Assembly: GCF_003014755.1 (NCBI RefSeq)
Contig: NZ_PYAW01000007.1
Span: 186,001-250,000 of the forward strand
Length of the DNA: 64,000 nt
DNA from: Chitinophaga niastensis
Lineage (GTDB): Bacteria > Bacteroidota > Bacteroidia > Chitinophagales > Chitinophagaceae
Direction of reading: 5' to 3'
Part shown: positions 1 through 8,619 of the stretch, piece by piece
How positions within the stretch are numbered: the first letter of the stretch is position 1
Layout of the letters: each line of letters begins with the position of its first letter
The notes under the pieces: model-generated
The model's input: only the letters and a program-made list of their open reading frames with translations
What the model was told of the DNA's origin: nothing
Database searches by the model: none
Made by a program: the position numbers and the translations under genes

Positions 1-478
1 ATTCTTTCAGGCTTTCGATATATAAAATTTCATCGAGATAAATTTTAACCTTCTTCTTGCTCACATTAAAGAAGAGGTAAGGTCTTTCGCTGGTTACGGC
101 GGCTGTTTCCTGTGGGGGTGTATGGTGTGGTTTCAGTTTATTCACTGCCATCAGGAAACGGCTGAACTCTATAGGTTTCAGGAGATAGTCAACTACATTG
201 TACTCATACCCCTGCAAAGCATATTCCTGGTAAGCGGTGGTAATAATAATCTGTGGTGGATTTTTTAATGACCGTATAAAGGGTAATCCTTTTAATTTAG
301 GTAGATGAATATCCAGAAAGATAAGATCAATATTGTTCTCCTGCAGTGTTTCCATAGCGTAGATGGCATCGTTGCAAATACCTTTCAACAGCAGAAAAGG
401 GACCTGTTGGATATAGTCACTCAGCACTTCGGCTGCCAGCGGCTCATCTTCTACTATAATGCAGCTATATCGTTGCAT
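1..478 (-). CDS. LytTR-family response regulator, 3' part outside window
   Basis: Cytoplasmic DNA-binding response regulator, partner of the kinase encoded just upstream. I read 159 residues from ATG at 478 to the window edge with no stop. The receiver domain shows the acidic pair E10-D11, phospho-acceptor D56 in LDIHLP, T80/T81 and K101 in LLKPIEF. From about residue 132 (RPYLFFNVSKKKVKIYL) the start of a LytTR DNA-binding domain is visible; its end lies beyond base 1. The start codon overlaps the end of the kinase gene by 14 bases, so the two are probably translationally coupled. Direct repeats before the operon (1577-1608) could be its binding site. Family call is firm; target genes are unknown. 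Confidence 0.93.
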   Translation of the reverse strand, partial: MQRYSCIIVEDEPLAAEVLSDYIQQVPFLLLKGICNDAIYAMETLQENNIDLIFLDIHLPKLKGLPFIRSLKNPPQIIITTAYQEYALQGYEYNVVDYLLKPIEFSRFLMAVNKLKPHHTPPQETAAVTSERPYLFFNVSKKKVKIYLDEILYIESLKE

Positions 479-1535
479 GGCTATTCAGATTTATGGTAAG
501 CACTACTTTAAACACGACGGGCTGATTATCTACCTGCAGGTGGTAGTCTTTATACATCAGTTCCAATTGCCGCCTTACGTTGCTCAGTCCGATATTATCT
601 GTTACAATGTTAGATTCTCCGCTCTCCTTGCTGTTTTCAATGGTGAAAGTAAGTTGTCCTTTATCCAGTTTTATCACCATATGTATAAACGATTCAAAGC
701 GCGTTTCACTCACTCCATGCTTAAAGGCATTTTCTACAAAAGGTAACAACAGCAATGGTGCTATAAATTGTGTATCATTATCAATATACTTCAAAAAAGT
801 GATAGTAAGCCTTTCGTTATAACGGATCTTTTCCAACTCCAGGCAATCATCCAGCATTTTTAATTCTTCTGAAATAGGAATAAAATCTTTCCTGGACTCA
901 TATAACATAAAACGCAGCAGCTTAGATAGCTTCATGACTATCTCAGCAGTTTTATCAGATTTTTTTCTGGCTAGCGCATATATATTATTAAGGGTGTTGA
1001 AGAGAAAATGAGGATTGATCTGGTTACGCAAAAATTTCAATTCTGTTTCCAGCTTTTCTTTGATCAAACTCTTCTCCCTTTCTTTTCCGGCTAACTGCGA
1101 TCGTAATAAACTAAGTATCACAGCAGTTCCGCTTACAAACCCAATATCCATTACAGCCAGCAGGATATGGCTAAGATCAAGCAGTGGCTTTCTTTTCAGC
1201 ATGCCATGATACATGTAGGGATCCAGGTAATAATTAAAAATGATCCGGTACAGCAGTATGCTGAACATAAGTGCAATGGCGGATTCCACTACGATCTGCC
1301 ATAGCGGGCGACTATCTCTCAGTAGTCCTTTTACAGCTACCAGGAGCATAAAATAAGTGAAGAGCATTTTTGGGATCAGTAGCGTGGCTGCTGCTGCTAT
1401 ACCCGTCGCCAAACGTTGACTTTCAGTTAATCCGGGCAATGCGGGACCTATCCATACAAACTCCAGCAGCGAATCCTGAAACAGGTAAGCCAGCCAGAAC
1501 AGAATATGTAAGTGTACTCTCTTCATCTCTCTCAA
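465..1535 (-). CDS. LytS/YehU-type sensor histidine kinase
   Basis: Membrane sensor kinase that should phosphorylate the LytTR regulator downstream. The 356-residue protein has about four hydrophobic segments in residues 8-145, a short coiled region (150-168), then the His_kinase signature FLRNQINPHFLFNTLNNIYA with the phospho-acceptor at H176. The ATPase N-box follows as PFVENAFKHG near 275, and NIGLSNVRRQLE near 320 fits the G region. There is no periplasmic sensor domain, so the signal is probably read within or near the membrane. It is the first gene of a two-gene operon. A nearby in-frame ATG (1526) is an alternative start. Confidence 0.92.
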   Translation of the reverse strand: MREMKRVHLHILFWLAYLFQDSLLEFVWIGPALPGLTESQRLATGIAAAATLLIPKMLFTYFMLLVAVKGLLRDSRPLWQIVVESAIALMFSILLYRIIFNYYLDPYMYHGMLKRKPLLDLSHILLAVMDIGFVSGTAVILSLLRSQLAGKEREKSLIKEKLETELKFLRNQINPHFLFNTLNNIYALARKKSDKTAEIVMKLSKLLRFMLYESRKDFIPISEELKMLDDCLELEKIRYNERLTITFLKYIDNDTQFIAPLLLLPFVENAFKHGVSETRFESFIHMVIKLDKGQLTFTIENSKESGESNIVTDNIGLSNVRRQLELMYKDYHLQVDNQPVVFKVVLTINLNSHATI

Positions 1536-1576
1536 AAATCGGAAAAAACAAAAGATTCATTGAAAAAAACTTACCA

Positions 1577-1608
1577 ACAACCAGTTGTGATGTATAAACA
1601 ACCAGTTG
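1577..1608 (-). promoter_or_regulatory. Direct-repeat pair, possible LytTR binding site
   Basis: The 11-mer ACAACCAGTTG occurs at 1577-1587 and again at 1598-1608, a period of 21 bases or two helical turns, just upstream of the LytS-type kinase gene. LytTR domains such as AgrA and AlgR bind paired direct repeats of about 9 bases at this spacing, with a GTT core, so autoregulation of the operon is a reasonable inference. No binding data can be read from sequence. Confidence 0.45.
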
Positions 1609-1620
1609 GAGAAGCTGTTA

Positions 1621-1741
1621 GCTTTTAGCTGTTAGCGATTAGCTTTTAGTAAAATGCAGCGAAGACATTAACGAGTGATTTTACTATTCGCGAATGTCTT
1701 CGCTGCATTTTACTAAAAGCTAATCGCTAAAAGCTAAAAGC
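1621..1741. repeat. 49-bp near-perfect inverted repeat
   Basis: Arms 1621-1669 and 1693-1741 are complementary with one mismatch and enclose a 23-base loop. The outer part of each arm is made of short repeats of a TAGC-TTTTAGC type. It sits between two genes on the minus strand and its right arm ends seven bases from the stop codon of the tricorn-like gene. It may end that transcript, but it is much longer than a normal terminator stem. Confidence 0.85.
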
Positions 1742-1747
1742 TAATTA

Positions 1748-4700
1748 CTATCTTACTTCATAAGGCGGCTGAGCCGGTGCTTTATATGGTTTTGTTTGCA
1801 ACAATGTTTTCACCTCTGAAATGGCACGTTCAATTTGTGGATCAATACCTTTGGCCATATCTCCCAGATTTTCATCTACTGCAATATCAGGATCTACTCC
1901 ATATCCTTCGCGGAACCAGGTACCATCGTTATTGAACATACGGAATGAAGGCGCTGTAATAGTGCCGCCATCTACCATTCCAGGTATGTCGCTGATACCA
2001 ATCAAACCACCCCAGGTACGTGTACCGATAATAGGTCCCAGGCCGGCTTTACGGAAGAAGTCCGGAAAGGCATCGCCTCCTGAACCGCTCCAGCCATTGA
2101 TCAGCATTACTTTGGGACCAAAGTGCGCATAACCTGGCCATGGTGAAGGTTGGCTGTTACGGGAAGCCCAGTAAGCCAGGGGCTTACGGTTCAGCATTTC
2201 AATGAAACGATCAGGAATTTGTCCGCCATTATTAAAACGTTCATCAATGATCAATGCTGCCTTATCCCACTGTGCATTAAACTGACGCATCAATTCATCC
2301 TGTCCGTCGATGCCCGTACTAGGCACATAGATGTAACCCACCTGGTTGTTGGTGGCCTCCGCAATGTGTTTGCGGTTATTTTCTATCCATGCTAAATGAC
2401 GCAGCCGGTAATCCTTTCTCAACGTTTTAACAATAGCAGTTTTAGCCCCATCAAAAGAAGGACGGGTATTATAAGTAAGCTCTACTACTTTATTTGCCTG
2501 CGTTTGAAAAGCGCTATATGGCTCCTGTGCAGTAGTAAGTGGTATACCATTCACTGCCAGAATATAATCGCCTTCATGGATATTCACGCATGGTTCATCC
2601 AGCGGGTTGCGCACTTCCGCGTTCCAGGGGGCACCACGGATGATGCGTTTGATCTTATAATATTGTCCGTCTGCCTGCCAGTCTACCCCCAGGTAGCCAA
2701 CACTTTCCACTTTACTATTTTCTACATCACCACCGGAATTATAAGTATGGGAGGCATTCATTTCTCCAATCATTTCATTGATCACAAAGCTTACTTCTTC
2801 GCGGGTGCGGGCGCCTTCCAGCAGATGCCCGTACTTTTCCTTCACCAGGTTCCAATCCACTCCGTGCATATGCGGATCATAGAAAAAATCGCGTTCCATA
2901 CGCCAGGCATCGTTGAATATTTGTTTCCATTCCTCCACCGGATTCACGGTCATCTCCATATCTTCCACTCTCAGCGCGGTATCTACCTTCTGATTTTCTG
3001 CTACGTTTATTACGCCATATGTGCCACCAGTAACCAGTATCTTATTTCCACTGGCTGATAATTCGTACTGGCCGGCATCTTTGATGATGGTCTTCACCTC
3101 TTTGGTTGCTACATCATAATATTTCAGTGTGGCAGCGCCGCCATCATCTTCTTCTGTGGCCACATTGGATTTGCTGAGGTATAAGATTTTGCCTTTAACA
3201 GCACCGAGGCGGGAGTATTTACCACCGGGTATGGGTAATAAAGTTAACCGCGCTTCCATATTGTCGAGGTCTATTTCATTGGCTTCCGGCTTAGTTACTG
3301 CCGGTGTTATTTTTTTCTTCTCTTCTTTTTTGGAAGATGCCGGTGTTGTTTTTTCTGCTTTAACAACCACTGTATCATTCTTTGTGCCTAGCAATGAAGG
3401 CGTATTTTTTTGCAGTCCTATTACACCAATGACGGTGCTGTTGGCATAGATAAATGTATTGTCGATACCACTGTAAGTGGGATTGAAAGATTGATCTGTT
3501 AATACATAGAGGTATTTACCTTCCTCGTCAAATACCGGCCGGCTGCAGTCATAGAAGCCACTTGTTACCTGGTGACGCTGATTGTTTTTTGTATCAAAAA
3601 GAAAAACTGCTTCATGTAAATTGTCGAGGTCACGGCTATACGTAACCCAGCGACTGTCTGGCGACCAGCTGAACCGGAAGCCATCAAATACATCCGGCGA
3701 ATAGTGCAGTGAATTGTCTACTGCAGTAGTTTTGCCCGTTGTAAGATTGAGTACCCAGATCTTTTGTCCCTGGTCTATAAACGCCAACTGCTTGCTATCT
3801 GGTGACCAGTAAGGGCGATAGCGGAAACCCGGACCGTAATGCGTAATTTGTTTTGCTTCATTTTCTTTGCCGGCTGTAGCGAGCCACAGTTCATAATCAC
3901 CGGATTTATCGCTCCAGTAGGCAATGTTTTTACCATCGGGCGACCAAACAGCATAACGTTCTGCCACACCGCTGCTGCGGGTAATGTCTTTTACATAGCC
4001 GTTTATGGCGGGTACGGAAAATACATCTCCACGGGCGCTGATCAGTGCACGCTCACCATCCGGACTGATAGCAGCAGCTTGTATGAACTTCGCAGTTTTT
4101 TGTGAATGCGGTTTTAATGCACTGAGGTCTGTGGTTATTGTGATTTTCACTTCGGTAGACTGCTGTGTATTTAAAGAGAGCAGGTATAATTTTCCAGCAG
4201 CTTCATATACAATATCAGCTGGCCCCAGTGATGGAAAATGAACATCAAAATCCTTGTAGTTAGTTATCTGTTCAAACGTTTTACCGTCTACGTTATAGCG
4301 CCAGAGGTTCATTCTTTTTTCTATGCCACGGTCAGAGAGGAAGTAGATAAAATTTTTATACCACATCGGAAACTCGTCGCCGGCTTCGCTTTTAGCAGAA
4401 ATATTTTCCGACACTTGTTTATCGAAGTCGAAGACATGGATATCTGCTTTCATGCCACCGCGATATCGTTTCCAGTTACGGAAGCTTTGGGTACGGGTGG
4501 TGAGTGCCATACTTTTACCATCGGGCGAATACGATCCGAATTCCGCATAGGCCAGTGGTAATTTGGTAGGAGCGCCGCCTGTTTCCGGGATCGTGTAAAA
4601 TTGGTTGAAACGTTCTTTTGTACTTTCCCTGCCGGAAGCAAAGAGTACCTGTTTGCCGTCGGGGGTCCAGTCCACTACCCTGTCCGGGCCGCCGTATTGG

Positions 4701-5008
4701 GTCAGGCGGAGTGGTATGCCACCAGCTACCGGTAACACATATACGTCGTTAGTACCATCGTAGTTGGCAGTGTAGGCTAATTTGCTGCCATCCGGCGAAA
4801 ACTTCGGGAAGGTTTCCACGCCTGGAGGAGAAATTAATTTGATGGCATTGCCACCTGCTTTGGGAACTATCCAGATGTCGTTGGCATAGGAAAATGCAAT
4901 CTGTGACCGGGATACGTCTGGGTAACGAAACAGGCCTGCATCCACCTGTGCCATAGCATGTATGCCCGCACAGCATGCGAAAAAGATAAGGGTTATTTTT
5001 TTCATCAT
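1748..5008 (-). CDS. Tricorn-like S41 family peptidase
   Basis: Large secreted or periplasmic serine peptidase of the tricorn type, expected to degrade peptides. The 1086-residue protein starts with a signal peptide ending AMAQ near residue 21. Residues 25-540 carry TolB/WD40-like beta-propeller repeats (SPDGKSMAL, SPDGKNIAY, SPDSKQLAF). A Lys/Glu-rich linker lies near 550-580. Then come the C1-like region with MNASHTYNSGGD (probable catalytic His), a PDZ-like domain (GVDWQADGQYYKIKRI onward) and the S41 core, with the nucleophile region INGWSGSGGDAFPDFF and the late WGGLIGI. Length and domain order match tricorn homologues. It stands alone, followed by the large inverted repeat. Confidence 0.93.
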   Translation of the reverse strand: MMKKITLIFFACCAGIHAMAQVDAGLFRYPDVSRSQIAFSYANDIWIVPKAGGNAIKLISPPGVETFPKFSPDGSKLAYTANYDGTNDVYVLPVAGGIPLRLTQYGGPDRVVDWTPDGKQVLFASGRESTKERFNQFYTIPETGGAPTKLPLAYAEFGSYSPDGKSMALTTRTQSFRNWKRYRGGMKADIHVFDFDKQVSENISAKSEAGDEFPMWYKNFIYFLSDRGIEKRMNLWRYNVDGKTFEQITNYKDFDVHFPSLGPADIVYEAAGKLYLLSLNTQQSTEVKITITTDLSALKPHSQKTAKFIQAAAISPDGERALISARGDVFSVPAINGYVKDITRSSGVAERYAVWSPDGKNIAYWSDKSGDYELWLATAGKENEAKQITHYGPGFRYRPYWSPDSKQLAFIDQGQKIWVLNLTTGKTTAVDNSLHYSPDVFDGFRFSWSPDSRWVTYSRDLDNLHEAVFLFDTKNNQRHQVTSGFYDCSRPVFDEEGKYLYVLTDQSFNPTYSGIDNTFIYANSTVIGVIGLQKNTPSLLGTKNDTVVVKAEKTTPASSKKEEKKKITPAVTKPEANEIDLDNMEARLTLLPIPGGKYSRLGAVKGKILYLSKSNVATEEDDGGAATLKYYDVATKEVKTIIKDAGQYELSASGNKILVTGGTYGVINVAENQKVDTALRVEDMEMTVNPVEEWKQIFNDAWRMERDFFYDPHMHGVDWNLVKEKYGHLLEGARTREEVSFVINEMIGEMNASHTYNSGGDVENSKVESVGYLGVDWQADGQYYKIKRIIRGAPWNAEVRNPLDEPCVNIHEGDYILAVNGIPLTTAQEPYSAFQTQANKVVELTYNTRPSFDGAKTAIVKTLRKDYRLRHLAWIENNRKHIAEATNNQVGYIYVPSTGIDGQDELMRQFNAQWDKAALIIDERFNNGGQIPDRFIEMLNRKPLAYWASRNSQPSPWPGYAHFGPKVMLINGWSGSGGDAFPDFFRKAGLGPIIGTRTWGGLIGISDIPGMVDGGTITAPSFRMFNNDGTWFREGYGVDPDIAVDENLGDMAKGIDPQIERAISEVKTLLQTKPYKAPAQPPYEVR

Positions 5009-5111
5009 AAGCGATTATAAAATTTTGAGTATAGGGGAAAGCAGTTAGCTATCCCCCATTTATCCTGATAGTCTAATCTATGAAAAAAATGTTTGCTATA
5101 AGAAAGGTATC

Positions 5112-5303
5112 TTATTTACACACCCCGCAGGTGCCTCCATCTTTGCTGCAGTGTTTACAGTATTTGCAATTCTTACAGGCATTACAACCCTTATCACCGG
5201 AGCAGGTAGCATATTTACTGCTGTTGTTTAGCATGGCATAACCGGCAATGCTGACAGCGATGATAAAGAGACTGATTAAACCGATCATGTAGGACTTTTT
5301 CAT
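5112..5303 (-). CDS. Small Cys-rich membrane-anchored protein
   Basis: A 63-residue protein with one hydrophobic segment (about residues 5-25), then a short hydrophilic tail with eight cysteines in CxxC-like spacing (GCNACKNCKYCKHC, then TCGVC). The tail would lie outside the cytoplasmic membrane if the segment acts as an uncleaved anchor. The pattern could bind metal or an Fe-S cluster, or form disulfides; I do not recognise a named family. It is encoded alone, about 100 bases upstream of the tricorn-like gene and on the same strand. The clean hydrophobic-plus-Cys design argues that it is real despite its size. Confidence 0.72.
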   Translation of the reverse strand: MKKSYMIGLISLFIIAVSIAGYAMLNNSSKYATCSGDKGCNACKNCKYCKHCSKDGGTCGVCK

Positions 5304-5632
5304 AGGTGGTAGATTTTACAGGTGCTGGTAAAGTTTGGGGTATTATAAGCAGATGAATATATTATAATTTTACAGAATATCCAAAACAACTATTAGCAGG
5401 AAAGCTAACCTCAACTGTTCCCGCATAATGGTTAAATTATATATATAGGGCCCACACAGCGCATGGTAAGCCGCTTTTCTGATTATTTGCGTCTTTACTA
5501 AAAAGATAGAATAGCCCCTGTGGGGAGTCCTGGAGTTATAAGCCGCTAATTAAAAGGCTGATGCAGTTATATTTACGGCTGCTTACGCAAAAAAAGCCGA
5601 TCTTTGCATTAATCAAAATATATAATCAAAAT
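5304..5632. other. Intergenic region, likely cold-shock leader
   Basis: This 329-base stretch separates the divergent Cys-rich peptide gene and the cold-shock gene. I see no gene in it. Its right half, before the ATG at 5633, could act as a long 5' leader, as is common for cold-shock genes, but no specific structure was identified. Confidence 0.4.
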
Positions 5633-6094
5633 ATGGCTAGATCCCAGGAAACAGTTGGTAAAAAAGAAAAAGAAAAGAAAAAAGCAAAGCAACGCCAGGA
5701 TAAACAAGAAAGAAAAGAAGAGCGGAAAGCTAACAGCGGTAAAGGTAAGAGTCTTGAAGACATGATGGCTTACATTGATGAAAATGGAAACATCTGTGCA
5801 ACTCCTCCGGACCCAAGAAAGAAAAAAGTAATTAATGCAGAAGACATTCAATTAGGTGCTACCAAGCATGAGCCTGAAGAGCCGGTTGAATTGATTCGTA
5901 GAGGTGTAGTAAAGTTCTTTAATGAATCTAAAGGTTACGGATTTATTATTGATCAGCAAACTCAGGATAGTGTTTTTGTACACATCAACCAGTTAACCGA
6001 GCTTATTAAAGAAAAAGACAAGGTTACTTTTGAAGTGGAGAGAGGACAGAAAGGTCCGAGTGCCGTAAATGTGAAAAAGGAAGTTAAAAGTTAA
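5633..6094 (+). CDS. Cold-shock domain protein with charged N-terminal extension
   Basis: Nucleic-acid-binding protein, probably an RNA chaperone. From ATG 5633 it has 153 residues. The first 60 are very basic and rich in Lys and Glu (KKEKEKKKAKQRQDKQERK), and the C-terminal 65 form a cold-shock domain: GVVKFFNESKGYGFI carries RNP1 and DSVFVHINQL carries RNP2. I prefer 5633 over an in-frame ATG at 5561, because MARSQE begins the normal extension and the 24 residues before it look like leader sequence. CspA proteins are about 70 residues, so the extension is notable; such forms are common in Bacteroidota. A hairpin terminator follows. Confidence 0.9.
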   Translation: MARSQETVGKKEKEKKKAKQRQDKQERKEERKANSGKGKSLEDMMAYIDENGNICATPPDPRKKKVINAEDIQLGATKHEPEEPVELIRRGVVKFFNESKGYGFIIDQQTQDSVFVHINQLTELIKEKDKVTFEVERGQKGPSAVNVKKEVKS

Positions 6095-6132
6095 GCCGTA
6101 ACGGTTTAATTTTTTTGAAATAAATATAATCT

Positions 6133-6160
6133 GAGCGGTTAACCATAACCGCTCATTTTT
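6133..6160 (+). terminator. Rho-independent terminator of the cold-shock gene
   Basis: A 9-bp stem (6133-6141 with 6146-6154), a 4-base loop and a following ATTTTT, 38 bases after the stop codon. Confidence 0.8.
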
Positions 6161-6248
6161 GTGCGTGGTAGATTATTAGCAACCTACTTTTACAAGATTT
6201 TTGAGGTCCTTTTCAGGACCATTTCATATATACAATAACCCTTATTAT

Positions 6249-7370
6249 ATGAAGATCGAAAAAATTGATATTGTCCGCTTTGCCCCACGCGGCAAGGATA
6301 GCTTTATTGAAGCAGTCACCTCAAAAGTTAAAGCATACTTCGAAACGAATGATATCTCTCCCTATGCCAACACGGGTATGTGGGTAAAAACAATCGTGAT
6401 GCTGCTCTTGTATTTTGTCCCCTATATTTTCATAGTTACCGGTTTTGGTGCAAATAATATATGGCTGTTCTTTGGGCTATGGTTCCTCATGGGATGGGGC
6501 ATGATCGGCCTGGGTACTTCTGTTATGCATGACGCCAATCACGGCACTTATTCCCCCAACAAAAAAGTAAATACCACAATAGGTTATATTCTTGAAATCA
6601 TAGGTGGTTATACCGTTACCTGGAAAATTCAGCATAATGTGCTGCATCATACCTACACCAATATTGCCGGTCTTGATGACGATATTAATAGTATTGTATT
6701 ATTGCGTTTATCTCCCAGGCAGCCATGGCATTGGTTCCATCGCTATCAATATATTTACACCTGGTTCTTTTATATGATCATGACATTGTTTTGGATGACA
6801 GCAAAAGATTATCTGCAGGTAGTCCGTTACAAACATCATGATCTACTGATCAAACAAAAAGTTTCATTGAAACAGGCGATCTTTCATATTACGTTGTATA
6901 AACTGTTTTATTACGGCTACGTACTGGTATTACCGCTGCTGTTTTCCGGCCAGCCCTGGTATTATGTATTGACCGGATTTTTCATTATGCACTTTATCGC
7001 AGGACTTTTTCTTTCTTCTGTTTTTCAACCTTCCCACATCATGGAAGCTTCTGCATTTTCATTGCCGGTAACAATTGATGGCACCAAACACATGGAAGAC
7101 TCCTGGGCAATACATGAGTTAGCCAATACCACCAACTTTGCACCCAACAATCGGATGTTATCCTGGTTTATTGGCGGACTTAACTTTCAAATAGAACATC
7201 ATTTGTTCACTGGTGTTTGCCACGTACATTACAAAAAGATTGCGCCTATTGTAAAGGCTACCACAGCGGCATTTAAACTGCCTTATCATGAGCAGCCAAC
7301 TTTTTTCCGCGCCCTGCTGGAACATGGCAGGATGCTAAAAAAACTGGGTAAGAAATCGCTTTACGCGTAA
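6249..7370 (+). CDS. Membrane fatty acid desaturase
   Basis: Di-iron integral membrane enzyme that introduces a double bond into an acyl chain. From ATG 6249 it has 373 residues. The three histidine boxes are intact: HDANH (94-98), HNVLHH (129-134) and QIEHH (about 307-311). The last, with Gln in front, is typical of front-end (delta-5/delta-6-like) desaturases and bacterial acyl-lipid desaturases. Hydrophobic stretches near 45-95 and 200-260 give the usual membrane pairs. A start at 6201 would add 16 residues with no counterpart in the family. It stands alone. Substrate and double-bond position cannot be read from sequence; a role in membrane fluidity is the usual one. Confidence 0.9.
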   Translation: MKIEKIDIVRFAPRGKDSFIEAVTSKVKAYFETNDISPYANTGMWVKTIVMLLLYFVPYIFIVTGFGANNIWLFFGLWFLMGWGMIGLGTSVMHDANHGTYSPNKKVNTTIGYILEIIGGYTVTWKIQHNVLHHTYTNIAGLDDDINSIVLLRLSPRQPWHWFHRYQYIYTWFFYMIMTLFWMTAKDYLQVVRYKHHDLLIKQKVSLKQAIFHITLYKLFYYGYVLVLPLLFSGQPWYYVLTGFFIMHFIAGLFLSSVFQPSHIMEASAFSLPVTIDGTKHMEDSWAIHELANTTNFAPNNRMLSWFIGGLNFQIEHHLFTGVCHVHYKKIAPIVKATTAAFKLPYHEQPTFFRALLEHGRMLKKLGKKSLYA

Positions 7371-7485
7371 CAATCCTTATATTTTTTGATATCATTTCTT
7401 GATTTCTTTTTTAGAGATATATTGCTAACTTGTAGCAAATATTTGATCCTGTATGCAGTTCATATTCTCCAACACACCTCCTCCA

Positions 7486-7513
7486 CTGGTTGTTTTGCAA
7501 GCAAAATAACCAG
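7486..7513. promoter_or_regulatory. Palindrome upstream of the EamA gene
   Basis: CTGGTTGTTTTGC (7486-7498) is repeated inverted at 7501-7513 with one mismatch and a 2-base spacer. A further direct copy of CTGGTTGTTTT lies at 7573-7583, 70 bases before the ATG. This looks like an operator set, but the regulator is unknown. Confidence 0.35.
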
Positions 7514-7652
7514 CAACATAGTTTGCTTCATGGCTTTTTCTCCTGAAGAAATTTGTAGCTAAGTCTGTTGACCTGGTTGTTTTCGCGTGCACCAATATCT
7601 CACAGGAACATTCCTGTTTATTGATGTATCTCTTATAAAACAATCGAAAATA

Positions 7653-8540
7653 ATGACCAGGTATATATTAATGGTGTTTGCCGGCGCATGCAGCTTCGGT
7701 ATACTATCAACTTTTGTCAAATTAGCTTACCAGGAAGGATTTACGGCGGCTGAAATCTCCGTTACGCAAGCTTTTGCAGGTATGCTGGTGTTGTGGATCG
7801 GGACACTGATCTATGGAAAGCATAAAACTGAAACCGCTTCTCTTCGGCTTAAATGGGCCGCACAGTGGCCGCTTTTACTAACCGGGGCCGCCATGGGGTT
7901 AACCACTTTCGTTTATTACTGGTCTGTCAGGTACATACCCGCCTCCATAGCGATCGTTATATTGATGCAGTTTACCTGGATAGGTATTTTGCTGGATTGG
8001 ATTTTCTTTAAGAAGAAACCCGGCCTGATGCAGCTCATCATTACGGTGATCATATTGGCAGGAACCGCGCTGGCGAGTGGATTAGCACAAACCGGTATAC
8101 ATGAAATATCTGTTGCCGGTATACTGTTGGCAGCACTTTCTGCATTGCTATATGCCATTTATATTATTGCCAACAGCAGGGTTGGCAGGCAGCTGCATCC
8201 CCTGAAAAAAAGTGTGATCATGACAAGTGGCGCTACATTGGGCATATTTATCGTCAATGCACATAGCCTGGTGGTGAGCACGCATTATAATATTGCCTTG
8301 TTAAAATGGGCTGCTTTTCTTTCGTTATTTGGCACTATCATTCCACCTGTTTTATTTGCCAAAGGCATCCCTAAAACAGGAGCAGGTATAGCCGCCATTG
8401 TTATGACAGCAGAAATGCCGGTAGCCGTATTATGTTCGCATATTATACTGAAAGAACAGGTAGTGTTGCTGCAATGGATTGGTATAACAATGATGCTGTT
8501 GTCAATCGGGCTGTTACATGTGCAGCAGGTGAAGAAGTAA
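7653..8540 (+). CDS. EamA/DMT-family transporter
   Basis: Ten-segment inner-membrane transporter of the drug/metabolite transporter superfamily. The 295-residue protein consists of two EamA repeats of five hydrophobic helices each (about 1-140 and 150-290). The second repeat ends LKEQVVLLQWIGITMMLLSI, which matches the conserved end of EamA domains. Start 7653 (MTRYIL) is chosen over 7587, because the upstream residues are hydrophilic and lie in the operator-like region. The substrate cannot be predicted; family members export amino acids, metabolites or drugs. It is a single gene ending in a bidirectional terminator shared with the convergent gene. Confidence 0.88.
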   Translation: MTRYILMVFAGACSFGILSTFVKLAYQEGFTAAEISVTQAFAGMLVLWIGTLIYGKHKTETASLRLKWAAQWPLLLTGAAMGLTTFVYYWSVRYIPASIAIVILMQFTWIGILLDWIFFKKKPGLMQLIITVIILAGTALASGLAQTGIHEISVAGILLAALSALLYAIYIIANSRVGRQLHPLKKSVIMTSGATLGIFIVNAHSLVVSTHYNIALLKWAAFLSLFGTIIPPVLFAKGIPKTGAGIAAIVMTAEMPVAVLCSHIILKEQVVLLQWIGITMMLLSIGLLHVQQVKK

Positions 8541-8546
8541 GGTGAT

Positions 8547-8589
8547 AACAAAACAGCATATCTCTCTGCAAGAGATATGCTGTTTTGTT
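8547..8589. terminator. Bidirectional terminator
   Basis: A perfect 19-bp stem (8547-8565 with 8571-8589) with a 5-base loop and A/T-rich ends, between the convergent EamA and sterol-desaturase-family genes. Confidence 0.9.
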
Positions 8590-8619
8590 AATCTGACATA
8601 AAAAATCATTTCGCCGGGA

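Noticed and set aside
7425..7643. 72-codon minus-strand frame upstream of the transporter gene
   Set aside because: It passes through the operator-like palindromes and has no sense as a protein.
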